Assembly: GCA_019429305.1 (NCBI GenBank)
Contig: JAHYIR010000008.1
Span: forward strand, 1 to 64,000
Length of the DNA: 64,000 bases
Direction of reading: 5' to 3'
Origin: Candidatus Cloacimonadota bacterium
GTDB lineage: Bacteria > Cloacimonadota > Cloacimonadia > Cloacimonadales > JAJBBL01
Part shown: positions 36,301 through 44,821 of the stretch, in pieces
Layout of the letters: every line of letters starts with the position of its first letter
Position numbering within the stretch: position 1 is the stretch's first letter
Position numbers and translations under genes: made by a program
Notes under the pieces: model-generated
What the model saw: only the letters and a program-made list of their open reading frames with translations
Databases searched by the model: none
What the model was told of the DNA's origin: nothing

Positions 36301-37198
36301 CACTTTCAAGCATTTCTGGTAAATTATCTTTAGCAAAAACTACTGATCTGGATGTAGATAAATAATCCCCTTCATCCATTCTTTCTAAACTATAAGCAAT
36401 ATTCTCTAAAGCATCTTCTTCGAAATAAGCTCTTAGTAACCTCTCGTCTTTAACCAGATTAAGTATTTTGGAAAAATCCTCTATCGCATTAGCATAACGA
36501 TTAGTGCTGAAGTACGCCCAACCTCGCTGATATAAACCTAAGTATTGATAATCATCACCTTCATGACCAGCAATAAAATCTAACAGATCTTTAGCTTTTT
36601 GATAGTAAATTATCGGTTCCTCAGCATCAAGACCGATCTCATAATACAAAACCGATAATCTGTAAAGCGTTTCTGAATAGTACCTTGATTCAGGAAAATC
36701 TGTTAAAATTTCACGATAGGCAGATATCGACTCCGCTAAAGCATCTTCAGTTAAGCGAAACTCATCTCCCCACCTAATTATTGGCTCTGTGGCTCGATCT
36801 GATATCATGCGCTGAATATAGTCGTAACGCCTCTGGTCTCTCTGTTTCTTAACATAGTCCGCTGAATAATAACCAATGTTATAAAGCACAATATCCCGTA
36901 ATGGATATTCCGGATTGAACTCAAGAACTTTTCTGAAATTGTTTAAAACTAAATCAGGTTCAGAAATAAATAGTTCTGCACTCAATTCTGCTAATTTGAA
37001 GTAAAGATCATCTAATCTATAAAAATCAGGATTACGCTCGATAAAAAGTTGCATCGATTCATAGAGATTGCTTTTATATGCAAAATTTTCTTCATATAGT
37101 TCTTGGAGATCCCCATTTGATAAGATCCCTAAAATAAAAGTTACATAGAATGATAATAAAAAAGCTAATATGAGGAGAACTATTTTTCTCTGGGTCAT
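33302..37198 (-). CDS. Giant envelope TPR protein with C-terminal beta-sandwich (1298 residues)
   Basis: The N-terminal hydrophobic segment IVLLILAFLLSFYVTFILGI acts as signal or anchor. Most of the protein is TPR-type helical hairpins, such as YSETLYRLSVLYYEIGL, YLGLYQRGWAYFSTNRYA and AVYIYLAQINEKLDNYTL, with a coiled-coil-like stretch near 960-1000. From about residue 1190 the pattern changes to strands, with IWINGNPVNLY and DNIILIRSENS. This resembles galactose-binding-like beta-sandwiches and may bind glycan or a partner. Nine bases separate it from the 677-residue TPR protein upstream. Likely the large scaffold of the TolQ/TolR-linked machine. Confidence 0.85.
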   Translation of the reverse strand: MTQRKIVLLILAFLLSFYVTFILGILSNGDLQELYEENFAYKSNLYESMQLFIERNPDFYRLDDLYFKLAELSAELFISEPDLVLNNFRKVLEFNPEYPLRDIVLYNIGYYSADYVKKQRDQRRYDYIQRMISDRATEPIIRWGDEFRLTEDALAESISAYREILTDFPESRYYSETLYRLSVLYYEIGLDAEEPIIYYQKAKDLLDFIAGHEGDDYQYLGLYQRGWAYFSTNRYANAIEDFSKILNLVKDERLLRAYFEEDALENIAYSLERMDEGDYLSTSRSVVFAKDNLPEMLESEQHIKRIIQRAISLKLDLNAPFQAVDYYEAYLTMFPLSIDNPTIVDTTATIYRVYAFMLSDEEKVRDLVVAQKEKMIEHFHAKSEWYQYNSQYDISKQLEIIKEAYEFMEPRYYNRFVNDKSDDNFNAYSDLVTKYSEFPEFMDTDGLVWVRTKSKNKVDFIIEIAQVREQPYYYLKAHEMISDFNEKYPDNNNHLDYEFRKFLAIETLFDQIYTDLKDQPYRDETHDLIITESELKNLFIQNTNQFLSLFSESEFSEYYTEDIVRALYKRSLVYIEDEQFTEAERDLLLILDFDVSNDLRRAVYIYLAQINEKLDNYTLSERYYRNAADYSIDETDRENIKNHYRSQMQAKANLLVIDNAYLEAAAEYLRLAYEYRETDIERYVGFTREAIDAYIKAHDYERAVQHLTALSIYRSRPEEAYLLYSRAWNIADTLMYDQQLTKDLKNEYIAKYPSSYEAYNTRYSIIEDYARNPATKYLASELLLELHEDAEAGRIDYGEDSTANIYYDALELYHDHYDNEFLVSVMLGFTDRYPNDPRTLDILELVALKYADMGRNDEFERLARHIYQRNSSSTLYENIARNKVLEKYNHITDLFLSEQYDQMFSQIREFEELDRAYQQENLYLPLDEFYLDFEDYQYAANRVLEYRRLIANLETKLNEMEENFINANPAELLRVNPLTRWQQNLAGGDNRLERIVNRADGYRDDIVKMLQQARGYEQGIEIELNTKALFLIAKVYDHTADVIEIQLDRFFEVSNQLVELRNYDEDEYWSIVHFINESYKVPYATYLRTESAGWYDLLVTTFVHNLDHHDSYTIAAQNRLADWGLLTEKISFYTNSEWLATRSTYTENLNRLDWSAVSIVYEKDGLKDLIGLDRTNVAPIWLMIPQEETVVADTLYTEIEPIIEDTLFMRRFRLDGEVRDAMLSFVSYGNSSIWINGNPVNLYTDSLTEENDTIYYARNVSIAANYFTNGDNIILIRSENSADNQAIVLNLDLIVKVK

Positions 37199-37206
37199 TT
37201 GTCCCC

Positions 37207-39240
37207 CTACCTATTGCCTTCATCTTCTAACTGCTGTATCAATGAGCGATATTCTCTATCTCTTCTGACATTTTCTTGGAATAAAATATCCAACAAGGCA
37301 TAATCATATTTTCTGTTTATTTGATCAAGATCCCTTCTGGTCTTGTTCATTAATTCAACCGTTAATAAATATGTAATATCACCACCCTGAAATGAATTTC
37401 TGTTTGATCTTTTCATTCTTGTAGCCACTTTTTCATGAAAACTGCTGGCAACCAAACCCTTGATTCCTGACAAACCATTACGAAGTTGCGTTAAACTTGC
37501 CAATTCTTCATTCAGTAGAATCAAATACTCATCTTCTTCATCTATAGTTCCAAACTCTCTCTCTACTTCATTTAGTAAATAAACAATTCTGTTCCTAAGT
37601 TGAGCTTTTTCATTAGTGGTCAATCCAGTAGCAGGATCTTCTAATTGATTCTCTTGCCTAACTATTTCTCTAGCTATATTAAGAGCTTTCATATATTGAT
37701 CCGATCCTACTCGATAGGACTCAATCATATTCAGATATCTTGAATAAAAGCTGTATTGGTCTCTTCTTACATCCTGCTGCTGAATAGTGACATTTGTTAA
37801 ACTATAGAGAAACTTTGAAGTAAGAAGATCAACTCTCAGAGTATCAATATCGGATATTTGCCTTTCAATTTGTGCAACCCGTCGATCATTTGGTAAACTA
37901 CTTATCCTCAGTGCTACATCATTTATATCTGTAATCAGTTTCAACAACATGACATACTCTTCATTGATCAACTTGGTATATTCTTGTTCTTCTCTATTCA
38001 AACTCGAGAAATCAAGTAAGAGATTCCTGTCTAATAGCTCTTGTAATTCATTATACTGCCTGTTTAGCTCTATCCTCTTGTTCGCAGTTGGTTCATTAAT
38101 ATAACTCTCAACATCATTTCTGAACTTTGCTAATAACTGCTGTTCATATTCTAATATCCCACCATAAGCTCGGTTTGCCCTTAAAACATCATTGATCAAA
38201 GAGAATGAACTATCGTATCCTGTTTGATTGGCCTTTATACTAGCTATCATTACTATCGCATCATCATAAAAGATACTCTTCTCAGGCATCTCAATAATCT
38301 GATTCAAGTAAAACAACGCCATCTCATTGTCACCAAAAGCTCTATTTATTAAAGCAATTTCATAATACAATTCATCTGTAACTTCATTCGAAGTTATATC
38401 GAGATATTCATTGTAATATAGTAAAGATGATTGAAAATCTCCACTTTGCCCTAAGATGCGAGCCAATGAGAGAATTACAAAATCATAATAAGGGAGCAAA
38501 GAACTGGTATTCAAGGACAGTTCAATAAAATGATCAATTGCTTTCTCTGTTTGAAAACTACTGAATAAAATCAACCCGATCATTATTCTGGATCTTAGTC
38601 CATAATCATAATCATGGATCAACCTTTCAAATAATGACTTCGCCTCAGCTAATTCTCTGATGTTATAATAAGCTTGCCCTAAATAAAACCTGCTTCTGGC
38701 ATCTGCATATTGAGAAAATTTATTATGTAGAAAGATGTATTCTCTATTGTGACCATTCATTATATAGATAGTTCTTAATAGTGCTACACTTTGTCTGATC
38801 TTTGCTGAACTGGCAAAATTTTCCGTAAAATATTCCAGTTTCTCTCTCGACCTGTTAAAATCTCGCCGGTAGTAATCATACATGGCATCATAAAACAGAT
38901 AGTGATCTCGAACTATTACTGTATCTTTAAAAATATACCTGATCTCTTGATGTTTGACATCTATTTGATATGTGTCGGATTCAAGGTATGCGGACTCAAG
39001 TTCAGTAACTTTCTCATTAAATAAATCCCAGATGAGATCATTTTGATTATTTTGCTGAAATAGATTTATCTGTTCTTTTTGCGAGATTATCTCTTTCAGA
39101 CGCTCGAGCTCTTCCTCAATAAGAAAGAGTAATGCTCTTTCTTGTGCAATGTATTCTTCTATCGTTTCGGAGTAAATAATTACCGGCATTAATACTAATC
39201 CTAATAATAGGATTGATACTAACATATATATGTATTTCAT
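37207..39240 (-). CDS. Exported TPR/coiled-coil protein (677 residues)
   Basis: It has a signal peptide (YIYMLVSILLLGLVLMPVII). The early part is Glu-rich coiled coil (EYIAQERALLFLIEEELERL). The middle (about 110-370) has TPR-like repeats, for example FYLGQAYYNIRELAEAKSLF and ELYYEIALINRAFGDNEMAL. The rest is long helices, probably coiled coil. No catalytic motif. First of seven tightly packed minus-strand genes (gaps of 3-27 bases) ending at 29784, so part of the same envelope assembly. Confidence 0.83.
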   Translation of the reverse strand: MKYIYMLVSILLLGLVLMPVIIYSETIEEYIAQERALLFLIEEELERLKEIISQKEQINLFQQNNQNDLIWDLFNEKVTELESAYLESDTYQIDVKHQEIRYIFKDTVIVRDHYLFYDAMYDYYRRDFNRSREKLEYFTENFASSAKIRQSVALLRTIYIMNGHNREYIFLHNKFSQYADARSRFYLGQAYYNIRELAEAKSLFERLIHDYDYGLRSRIMIGLILFSSFQTEKAIDHFIELSLNTSSLLPYYDFVILSLARILGQSGDFQSSLLYYNEYLDITSNEVTDELYYEIALINRAFGDNEMALFYLNQIIEMPEKSIFYDDAIVMIASIKANQTGYDSSFSLINDVLRANRAYGGILEYEQQLLAKFRNDVESYINEPTANKRIELNRQYNELQELLDRNLLLDFSSLNREEQEYTKLINEEYVMLLKLITDINDVALRISSLPNDRRVAQIERQISDIDTLRVDLLTSKFLYSLTNVTIQQQDVRRDQYSFYSRYLNMIESYRVGSDQYMKALNIAREIVRQENQLEDPATGLTTNEKAQLRNRIVYLLNEVEREFGTIDEEDEYLILLNEELASLTQLRNGLSGIKGLVASSFHEKVATRMKRSNRNSFQGGDITYLLTVELMNKTRRDLDQINRKYDYALLDILFQENVRRDREYRSLIQQLEDEGNR

Positions 39241-39417
39241 AGATTGTTCCCTATGGAAAAATTGTTACTGATGAATATGATAAGCTATCTGACATAAATT
39301 TAAGTCCTTGCATCAGTAAAATAGAATCTATCAACCAGAAAGGCTCAACGATTGATGTATTGTGTTGAAGGATTGATTGGCATCATTAACTATAGTCTCT
39401 ACTTTATTATGAGGCAA

Positions 39418-40338
39418 TTATTCTTCCTCTAACAACTTCCTGATCTCTTCTAGTTCCTGTTCAGCTCTTTCTCTCTGTCGTCTTATTCTCTGTAGTTCAT
39501 CCAATGATGTCCCTTCCCGTACAGGGATATATTGACGGTCGAGAGATCTAAAAGGAGATAGGTCTCTTCTGTTTTCAGGAGAAACAAAATTATCAAACAC
39601 ATATGAGAGTGTTAACCCAAACTTCGGATCTCTTCGATTCCACTCTTCCATACGGTAGAGGTCAAATCTGCCTGAAAAGTTATGATAACGGTATTCAAAT
39701 CCCGTGTTCCAATTGTGTCCATCGATCTCTGAAATAATAGTAAAATTACGTGCTGGTTCAAATTGCAGAGCTCCAAAGATACCTTCAAACTGTTCAGAGA
39801 TCTGTACCGAACCATGAAAACGATGAGAGCCTGCTCCAACGGTTATTCTCGTTGGTAGATCTCTGAATTGGGGGATTCCACTAATTATTGTGGTTTTTGA
39901 AAATGCAATATAAATTGAATTCTGCCGATAATTACCAACATCAACGATATCAGGATAATCGGGTTTAAATGGACCCTTTGATGGTATTTTTGAAAAAAGG
40001 TTATCAACTCCTACAGCCATATCGGGTAATGTACTTGTCTCAGTTAGTAGTTTCACTTTTACATGAGCATAGTATATCTCGTCCCCTGAAGCAACAAAAC
40101 CGACCTCTCCATAATTGAATAACCCAAAATTAATTCCAGTTGCCCAATTGTAGCTATAATTATCGTTCTTTCTGTCGTTTTCAGGATAAACGTAATTATT
40201 TATCGATACTTTACCCATCAAGTGAGGCATTACATAAGCATCTGGTACTCTAACATTGCCATAATTAATAAATGGAAACGCTATTAAGTAACCGGATAGC
40301 CCAAATAGCAACACACCTATTGCTAAGTATTTCTTCAT
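39418..40338 (-). CDS. Probable outer-membrane beta-barrel protein with helical tail
   Basis: 306 residues from the ATG at 40338, which has a G-rich ribosome-binding site just upstream; the frame is open to a TTG at 40350. It has a signal peptide (KKYLAIGVLLFGLSGYLIA). The body alternates strands with many aromatic ends (NYSYNWATGINFGLFNYG, SIYIAFSKTTII, FTIISEIDGHNWNTGFEYRY), as in outer-membrane barrels such as the YjbH/DUF families. The last 35 residues are a charged helix (RIRRQRERAEQELEEIRK). It lies 177 bases before the TPR genes on the same strand and may be the outer-membrane part of that machine. Family assignment uncertain. Confidence 0.65.
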   Translation of the reverse strand: MKKYLAIGVLLFGLSGYLIAFPFINYGNVRVPDAYVMPHLMGKVSINNYVYPENDRKNDNYSYNWATGINFGLFNYGEVGFVASGDEIYYAHVKVKLLTETSTLPDMAVGVDNLFSKIPSKGPFKPDYPDIVDVGNYRQNSIYIAFSKTTIISGIPQFRDLPTRITVGAGSHRFHGSVQISEQFEGIFGALQFEPARNFTIISEIDGHNWNTGFEYRYHNFSGRFDLYRMEEWNRRDPKFGLTLSYVFDNFVSPENRRDLSPFRSLDRQYIPVREGTSLDELQRIRRQRERAEQELEEIRKLLEEE

Positions 40339-40965
40339 TATTACCCCCAATTTGCTTCAATTTTATTGTTATTCACGTATCTACTGATTTTTGATATTAT
40401 GATTAAGTGAGCATAAACATTGCTATGCGTGGATAGTTAGTATTAATCTTTATTGATTTCAATTCATCACTCCATGACTCATCTTTATCAATTAGATTTA
40501 TGATTAGTTTCATGTTATCTATATTTTATCATACTATAAGATATGTCAAGCTCTATTTCATTTTACTGTTATATTTCTTGATATCTTAAGTACTATATCC
40601 AACAATAGTTAACTTAAGCCCCAGCTATTGTTGATCTATAAAATATGCTTTAATTCTGAAAAAACATGGTTTACAACCGACTTTGATATAAATTTGATAA
40701 CATGAAATAAGAGCTTAAATCTATCAGTTAACAGGATATTGGTATTACATTATTATAAGGGATAATTTTTATTAATGTATAAAGCATCCTGGTGAATCAA
40801 ATCTATCTTCACTCGGTATCTGGATATCTCTAACATTTTTTTAGTCGATCCTAAATAATTTCATATACTGACTTTCCTTTTCCCAAGGAAGCTTAAGTAA
40901 AAAAATCAAAGAAAGGTTGACAAAAAAAAGGTATTTCTAAGTTTGACGGAACAGATGAATTCTGT
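40339..40965. other. Intergenic region between the minus-strand machine genes and the tRNAs
   Basis: 627 bases, very AT-rich, with no open frame that looks coding. On the minus strand an exact TTGACA (40544-40549) with TAAAAT 15 bases further (40523-40528) is a possible promoter for the gene at 40338. On the plus strand the right end holds the tRNA promoter box. I see nothing else I can support. Confidence 0.6.
40917..40945 (+). promoter_or_regulatory. Promoter of the tRNA cluster
   Basis: Exact TTGACA (40917-40922) and TAAGTTTG (40938-40945), about 20 bases before the tRNA-Lys 5' end. No good TATAAT is present at the usual place, but TAAGTTTG fits the TAnnTTTG form known from Bacteroidetes promoters. 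Similar pairs occur at 41276 and 47307. Confidence 0.5.
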
Positions 40966-41040
40966 GGGCCTGTAACTCAGCGGTAGAGTATCTGCCTTTT
41001 AAGCAGAGAGTCGATGATTCGAATTCATCCAGGCTCACCA
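40966..41040 (+). tRNA. trnK: tRNA-Lys (TTT)
   Basis: 75 bases with encoded CCA. Acceptor arms GGGCCTG and CAGGCTC pair, with one G-T. The anticodon stem TCTGC/GCAGA encloses loop CTTTTAA, so the anticodon is TTT. The T-loop TTCGAAT is normal. First of three tRNAs. Confidence 0.96.
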
Positions 41041-41047
41041 TTTTGAT

Positions 41048-41123
41048 GGCCCCTTCGTCTAGTGGCCTAGGACTCCAGATTTTCATTCTGGCAACAGGGG
41101 TTCGATTCCCCTAGGGGTCACCA
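41048..41123 (+). tRNA. trnE: tRNA-Glu (TTC)
   Basis: 76 bases with encoded CCA. The acceptor stem GGCCCCT/AGGGGTC, anticodon stem CCAGA/TCTGG with loop TTTTCAT (anticodon TTC), and T-arm CAGGGGTTCGATTCCCCT are all good. It is 7 bases after tRNA-Lys. Confidence 0.97.
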
Positions 41124-41134
41124 AAAATTCATCT

Positions 41135-41210
41135 GACCCATTCGTCTAGTGGCCTAGGACTCCAGATTCTCAGTCTGGCAACAGGGGTTCGATTCCCCTA
41201 TGGGTTACCA
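41135..41210 (+). tRNA. trnE: tRNA-Glu (CTC)
   Basis: 76 bases with encoded CCA. Nearly identical in the body to the preceding tRNA-Glu, but the anticodon loop is TTCTCAG (anticodon CTC). The acceptor stem GACCCAT/ATGGGTT puts a weak G-T at the first pair instead of the normal G-C. It probably arose by tandem duplication and changed its anticodon. Confidence 0.93.
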
Positions 41211-41216
41211 TTTAAT

Positions 41217-41248
41217 AGTCATTACTGCTATGTAATGACTTTTTTTTT
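41217..41248 (+). terminator. Rho-independent terminator of the tRNA cluster
   Basis: AGTCATTAC (41217-41225) pairs with GTAATGACT (41232-41240) and is followed at once by eight T. It lies 6 bases after the last tRNA. Confidence 0.88.
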
Positions 41249-41275
41249 AAAACAGTATATAGTTAAGCGAAAAAA

Positions 41276-41305
41276 TTGACTTGTTAATCAGAAGAGAATA
41301 GTTTG
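41276..41305 (+). promoter_or_regulatory. Candidate promoter of the GldA-like operon
   Basis: TTGAC (41276-41280) is followed by AATAGTTTG (41297-41305). The same two boxes at the same spacing occur upstream of the HU gene (47307-47336), suggesting a real promoter form. It is about 180 bases before the ATPase gene start, so the leader would be long. Confidence 0.45.
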
Positions 41306-41485
41306 TAATAAATTGAATTATCAATACGTTAGAGAAAAGAGATGACCATTAAGTCAGGAAAGGAGATGTATAAGAGAGGTCTTGGAGAAAATGAGCTAAC
41401 TGTTTTGAGAGTTTCCATCATTAATTAAAGTAAAATTGTATCGAAATAATAACTAATATACACTAACATAAATGAAGGAGCTTAT

Positions 41486-42424
41486 ATGATCCGAATAGAG
41501 AATTTAACCAAGTATTATGGTTCTGTAAGAGCAGTAAACCGTATTAATTTTCAAGTCGGAGAGGGTGAGATCCTCGGCTTTTTAGGACCCAATGGAGCAG
41601 GAAAATCAACAACTTTAAAGATCCTGACCTGCTTTCTTACTCCAACAGATGGCAACATTTTTATTGATCAGTATAACATCTATGAGCATTCAAAAGAAAT
41701 TAGAGAACTAATTGGTTACCTCCCCGAGAATAATCCGCTTTATCTTGATATGGCTGTCTATGATTATCTTCTATTTATAGGAGAATTGCGTGGTTTAAAT
41801 CAAAAAGCTTTCAATAAAAGTCTTCGTAATGTTATTGATAAGTGCGGTTTAACCGGAGTAGTATCAAAACCAATTCACACATTGTCAAAAGGTTATCGTC
41901 AACGTGTAGGTTTAGCACAAGCAATACTTCACGACCCAAAAATACTGATACTTGATGAACCAACTGCCGGTCTCGATCCTAATCAAATTATCGAAATAAG
42001 AGATTTGATCAAGGAATTAGGAAAAGAGAAGACTTTGATCCTCTCCAGTCATATATTACAAGAGGTTCAAGCAGTCTGTAGCCGTATTGTAATAATCAAT
42101 AAAGGGGATATAGTAGCAGATGGAACACTGGATGACTTAAAAGCCAGCTTACAAGGTAAAAACAGATTAAATCTTGATCTAGTTGCAGATGATTTTGATG
42201 CACAATTATTGAAAGCCAGCATCCCTGAACTTGATATAGTAAACATTACACCGAAAGAAGGTTTTTTATCGCTGGTATTAGAATATAGTTCTGATAGAGA
42301 TCTAAGGAGCGATATATATAATTATATTAAAAAAAAGGACTGGGTTATTCTGGAAATGCATCGAGAATTTATGAGTCTGGAAGACCTGTTTAGAACATTA
42401 ACAATTGAAAAAGAGGTTGCCTGA
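41486..42424 (+). CDS. gldA: ABC transporter ATP-binding protein, GldA-like
   Basis: 312 residues. ATPase of an ABC-2 type exporter. Walker A GPNGAGKSTT near residue 37; signature LSKGYRQRVGLAQ; Walker B ILILDEPTAGLDP; switch His in LSSHILQEV. The C-terminal 100 residues are the extra domain common to GldA, NosF and gliding-type ATPases. AAGGAG precedes the ATG. It overlaps the permease gene by one base. In Flavobacterium GldA-GldF-GldG is needed for gliding, while many non-gliding FCB bacteria keep homologues of unknown cargo, so the symbol is by similarity only. Confidence 0.88.
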   Translation: MIRIENLTKYYGSVRAVNRINFQVGEGEILGFLGPNGAGKSTTLKILTCFLTPTDGNIFIDQYNIYEHSKEIRELIGYLPENNPLYLDMAVYDYLLFIGELRGLNQKAFNKSLRNVIDKCGLTGVVSKPIHTLSKGYRQRVGLAQAILHDPKILILDEPTAGLDPNQIIEIRDLIKELGKEKTLILSSHILQEVQAVCSRIVIINKGDIVADGTLDDLKASLQGKNRLNLDLVADDFDAQLLKASIPELDIVNITPKEGFLSLVLEYSSDRDLRSDIYNYIKKKDWVILEMHREFMSLEDLFRTLTIEKEVA

Positions 42425-43140
42425 TGTTAAGTAAAACAGCTATTCTCGTAAAAAATGAACTTAGGAACTACTTTCATTCTGCTTCGGCTTATGTTGTATT
42501 AGTAGTTTTTTTACTAATTACAGGTTGGTTTTTTGCCAGTCCGCTCTTCATAGTAGGACAGGCAGAATTACGCTCATTATTCGGTACAATTCCCTGGATT
42601 TTCCTTTTATTTATACCGGCTATAACTATGGGGAGTATTGCCAAAGAAAAGACAGCTGGTACATTGGAAACATTAACTACCCTTCCTCTAAAAGAAAGCC
42701 AAATCATTATGGGTAAGTATTGGGCAGCTCTGTTGCTGACTTTGGTAGGAGTAGTTTTCACATTAGTTCATTTTGTAACAATTGTAATGCTAGGTAGTAA
42801 CATTGATTATGGTGCAATATTTTGTGGTTATTTAGGGTTAATCCTCATTGGTGCGGTTTATTCATCTATAGGGATTTTCGCATCGACCCTTACTAATAAT
42901 CAGATCGTTGCCTTCATTGTTAGTTTCCTATTCATTTTCTTCTTTGTAATTATAGAGTTCATACTCATTTTTCTACCAGGTAGCTTAGTTGAGATTTTCC
43001 AGTATTTAAGTATTGGATATCATTTCTCTAATATTAGCCGAGGAGTTATAGATTCGCGCAACATCATCTATTTCTTGAGCTTAATAGTCTTTTTCCTTCG
43101 CTTAGCTGTTATCTCGATGGAAACAAGGAAATGGAAGTAA
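42424..43140 (+). CDS. gldF: ABC-2 type permease, GldF-like
   Basis: 238 residues with six hydrophobic helices, among them YVVLVVFLLITGWFFASPLF, IFLLFIPAITMGSIAKE and IVAFIVSFLFIFFFVIIEFI. The motif AITMGSIAKEKTAGTLETL is typical of ABC-2 permeases of the GldF/NosY group. The start overlaps the ATPase stop (TGATG), so the two are coupled. Forms the membrane pore with GldA- and GldG-like partners. Confidence 0.87.
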   Translation: MLSKTAILVKNELRNYFHSASAYVVLVVFLLITGWFFASPLFIVGQAELRSLFGTIPWIFLLFIPAITMGSIAKEKTAGTLETLTTLPLKESQIIMGKYWAALLLTLVGVVFTLVHFVTIVMLGSNIDYGAIFCGYLGLILIGAVYSSIGIFASTLTNNQIVAFIVSFLFIFFFVIIEFILIFLPGSLVEIFQYLSIGYHFSNISRGVIDSRNIIYFLSLIVFFLRLAVISMETRKWK

Positions 43141-43150
43141 GGGGGAGGAT

Positions 43151-44821
43151 ATGAAAAAACAAATTAATGTTAATAATGATCCCAAAACAACTCATTTAAA
43201 AAACAAGAATCGTGGTGAACGTCACCGCTCTATGATGTTTAATATAATCATTGTACTTGGTATTTTGATAGTCATTAACCTGATTTCTATTAATATTTTT
43301 ACTCGTTTTGATCTGTCACGCGGCAAGATCTATTCTCTTTCCAGATCCAGTAGAGAGACAGTTAGAGAGCTTCCAGATCGTTTACTGATCAAAGCATATT
43401 TCACCAAAAACTTACCTGCCCAATTAGCTGATGCTCATAGATTTACCAGAGATATACTTTCCGAGTATCAAGCATATTCACGTGGTAGGATTAGATTTGA
43501 ATTTGTTGATCCGAGTGATGAGGATCATCTTCGACAAGAAGCTCAACGCAATCAAGTAATGCCAGTCTCAATGCGAGTTGTTGAAGATGATAAACTAGAG
43601 ATACGAGAGATTTTTATGGGTCTTGTTTTTCATTATCAGGGTAATACAGAAACAATCCCCTTTATTCAGAACACAAGGGGATTGGAATATGATATCACCA
43701 GTTCAATAAAGAAGATTACTGATATTGGAAGAAAGACTGTTGGACTTTTTAAGATCGAAGAACCAATGCCGCCTGCTATGCCTGGTAGGCAACAACCTCA
43801 AACAAGGTTTAGTTTATTATCAGATATGATCTCTGATCATTACAATCTCGAACAGCTTGATCTAACTGAACCGGTTAGTTATCATATCAATACAATGATC
43901 TTTGCTGGAGTTAAAGATTCACTTCATATTGAACAGATTTACAATCTAGATCAGTATTTAATGAGAGGTGGTAGATTACTGCTCTTTCAGGAAAGGGTTG
44001 ATGCCAATTTACAAACAATGACAGCGAACCCGATTCGTTCAAATCTCTTTGATCTCTTGGAGTATTATGGTATCAGAATAAAAGAGAATCTGGTAACTGA
44101 TGCCAATGCAGGTCAGATTCAAGTACAAAGACAACAGGGGATCTTTAGTTTCGCTACGCCTGTAAGTTATCCACCATTTCCCGTTATATCGAATGTTAAC
44201 AAGGATCATGTAGTAACCAGAAATTTGGAAAACTTGCAGATGATCTTTGTCTCTGAAATTGATAGAGTAGCTAATCCAAGTTTAGATTTCGTTGAATTAC
44301 TAAAAACCTCAGAAAACTCAGGGGAGATAAGAGGACCACAGTTTGATATATCTTTCGAAAAATATATGCAGCAGAGAGATCTTCGTCGGATGTTCAACTC
44401 TCCAGCGAAGATAGTAGCCGGGCTATATACCGGCTATATAGAAAGCTTTTACTTGGATATGTTCCCTGAAGAAGATGATTCGTTAGCTGAAGATTTTTAT
44501 TATCGCACCAATGATGCTAAGATCATTTTAGTCGCAGATTCTGAGTTTATTAAAGACGGTGCTGGTGCTGGAGCACAAGCAAATCTAGATTTTGTTTTGA
44601 ACTCAGTTGATTATTTAATGGACGATACAACGCTGATAGAGATCAGAGCCAGAGAAACCGTTTTTAAACCTTTGCGAGAACTGAGTACTTCTGGCAGAAA
44701 GTTTGTCAGGTGGCTGAATATTCTTTTACCATCATTTCTATTATTGATTTTTGGTGCTTTTAATTATCAAAAACAGATACGTCAAAGAAAACTAATAAGG
44801 AAGATCTATGAGCAAGAATAA
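43151..44821 (+). CDS. gldG: GldG-like ABC auxiliary protein
   Basis: 556 residues. An N-terminal membrane helix (MFNIIIVLGILIVINLISIN) is followed by FTRFDLSRGKIYSLSRSSRE, the hallmark opening of the GldG/ABC-type uncharacterised auxiliary family. A large periplasmic domain follows, with DPSDEDHLRQEA, VFHYQGNTETIPFI and GGRLLLFQERVD. It ends with a second helix (WLNILLPSFLLLIFGAFNY) and a basic tail. It begins 10 bases after the permease gene and overlaps the DUF4340 gene by 14 bases. Probably gates or loads the exporter; cargo unknown. Confidence 0.87.
   Translation: MKKQINVNNDPKTTHLKNKNRGERHRSMMFNIIIVLGILIVINLISINIFTRFDLSRGKIYSLSRSSRETVRELPDRLLIKAYFTKNLPAQLADAHRFTRDILSEYQAYSRGRIRFEFVDPSDEDHLRQEAQRNQVMPVSMRVVEDDKLEIREIFMGLVFHYQGNTETIPFIQNTRGLEYDITSSIKKITDIGRKTVGLFKIEEPMPPAMPGRQQPQTRFSLLSDMISDHYNLEQLDLTEPVSYHINTMIFAGVKDSLHIEQIYNLDQYLMRGGRLLLFQERVDANLQTMTANPIRSNLFDLLEYYGIRIKENLVTDANAGQIQVQRQQGIFSFATPVSYPPFPVISNVNKDHVVTRNLENLQMIFVSEIDRVANPSLDFVELLKTSENSGEIRGPQFDISFEKYMQQRDLRRMFNSPAKIVAGLYTGYIESFYLDMFPEEDDSLAEDFYYRTNDAKIILVADSEFIKDGAGAGAQANLDFVLNSVDYLMDDTTLIEIRARETVFKPLRELSTSGRKFVRWLNILLPSFLLLIFGAFNYQKQIRQRKLIRKIYEQE

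Noticed and set aside
40523-40549. Minus-strand promoter TTGACA/TAAAAT before the barrel gene
   Set aside because: The -35 is perfect but the spacing is 15 bases and the leader would be about 180 bases. Kept only as a remark.
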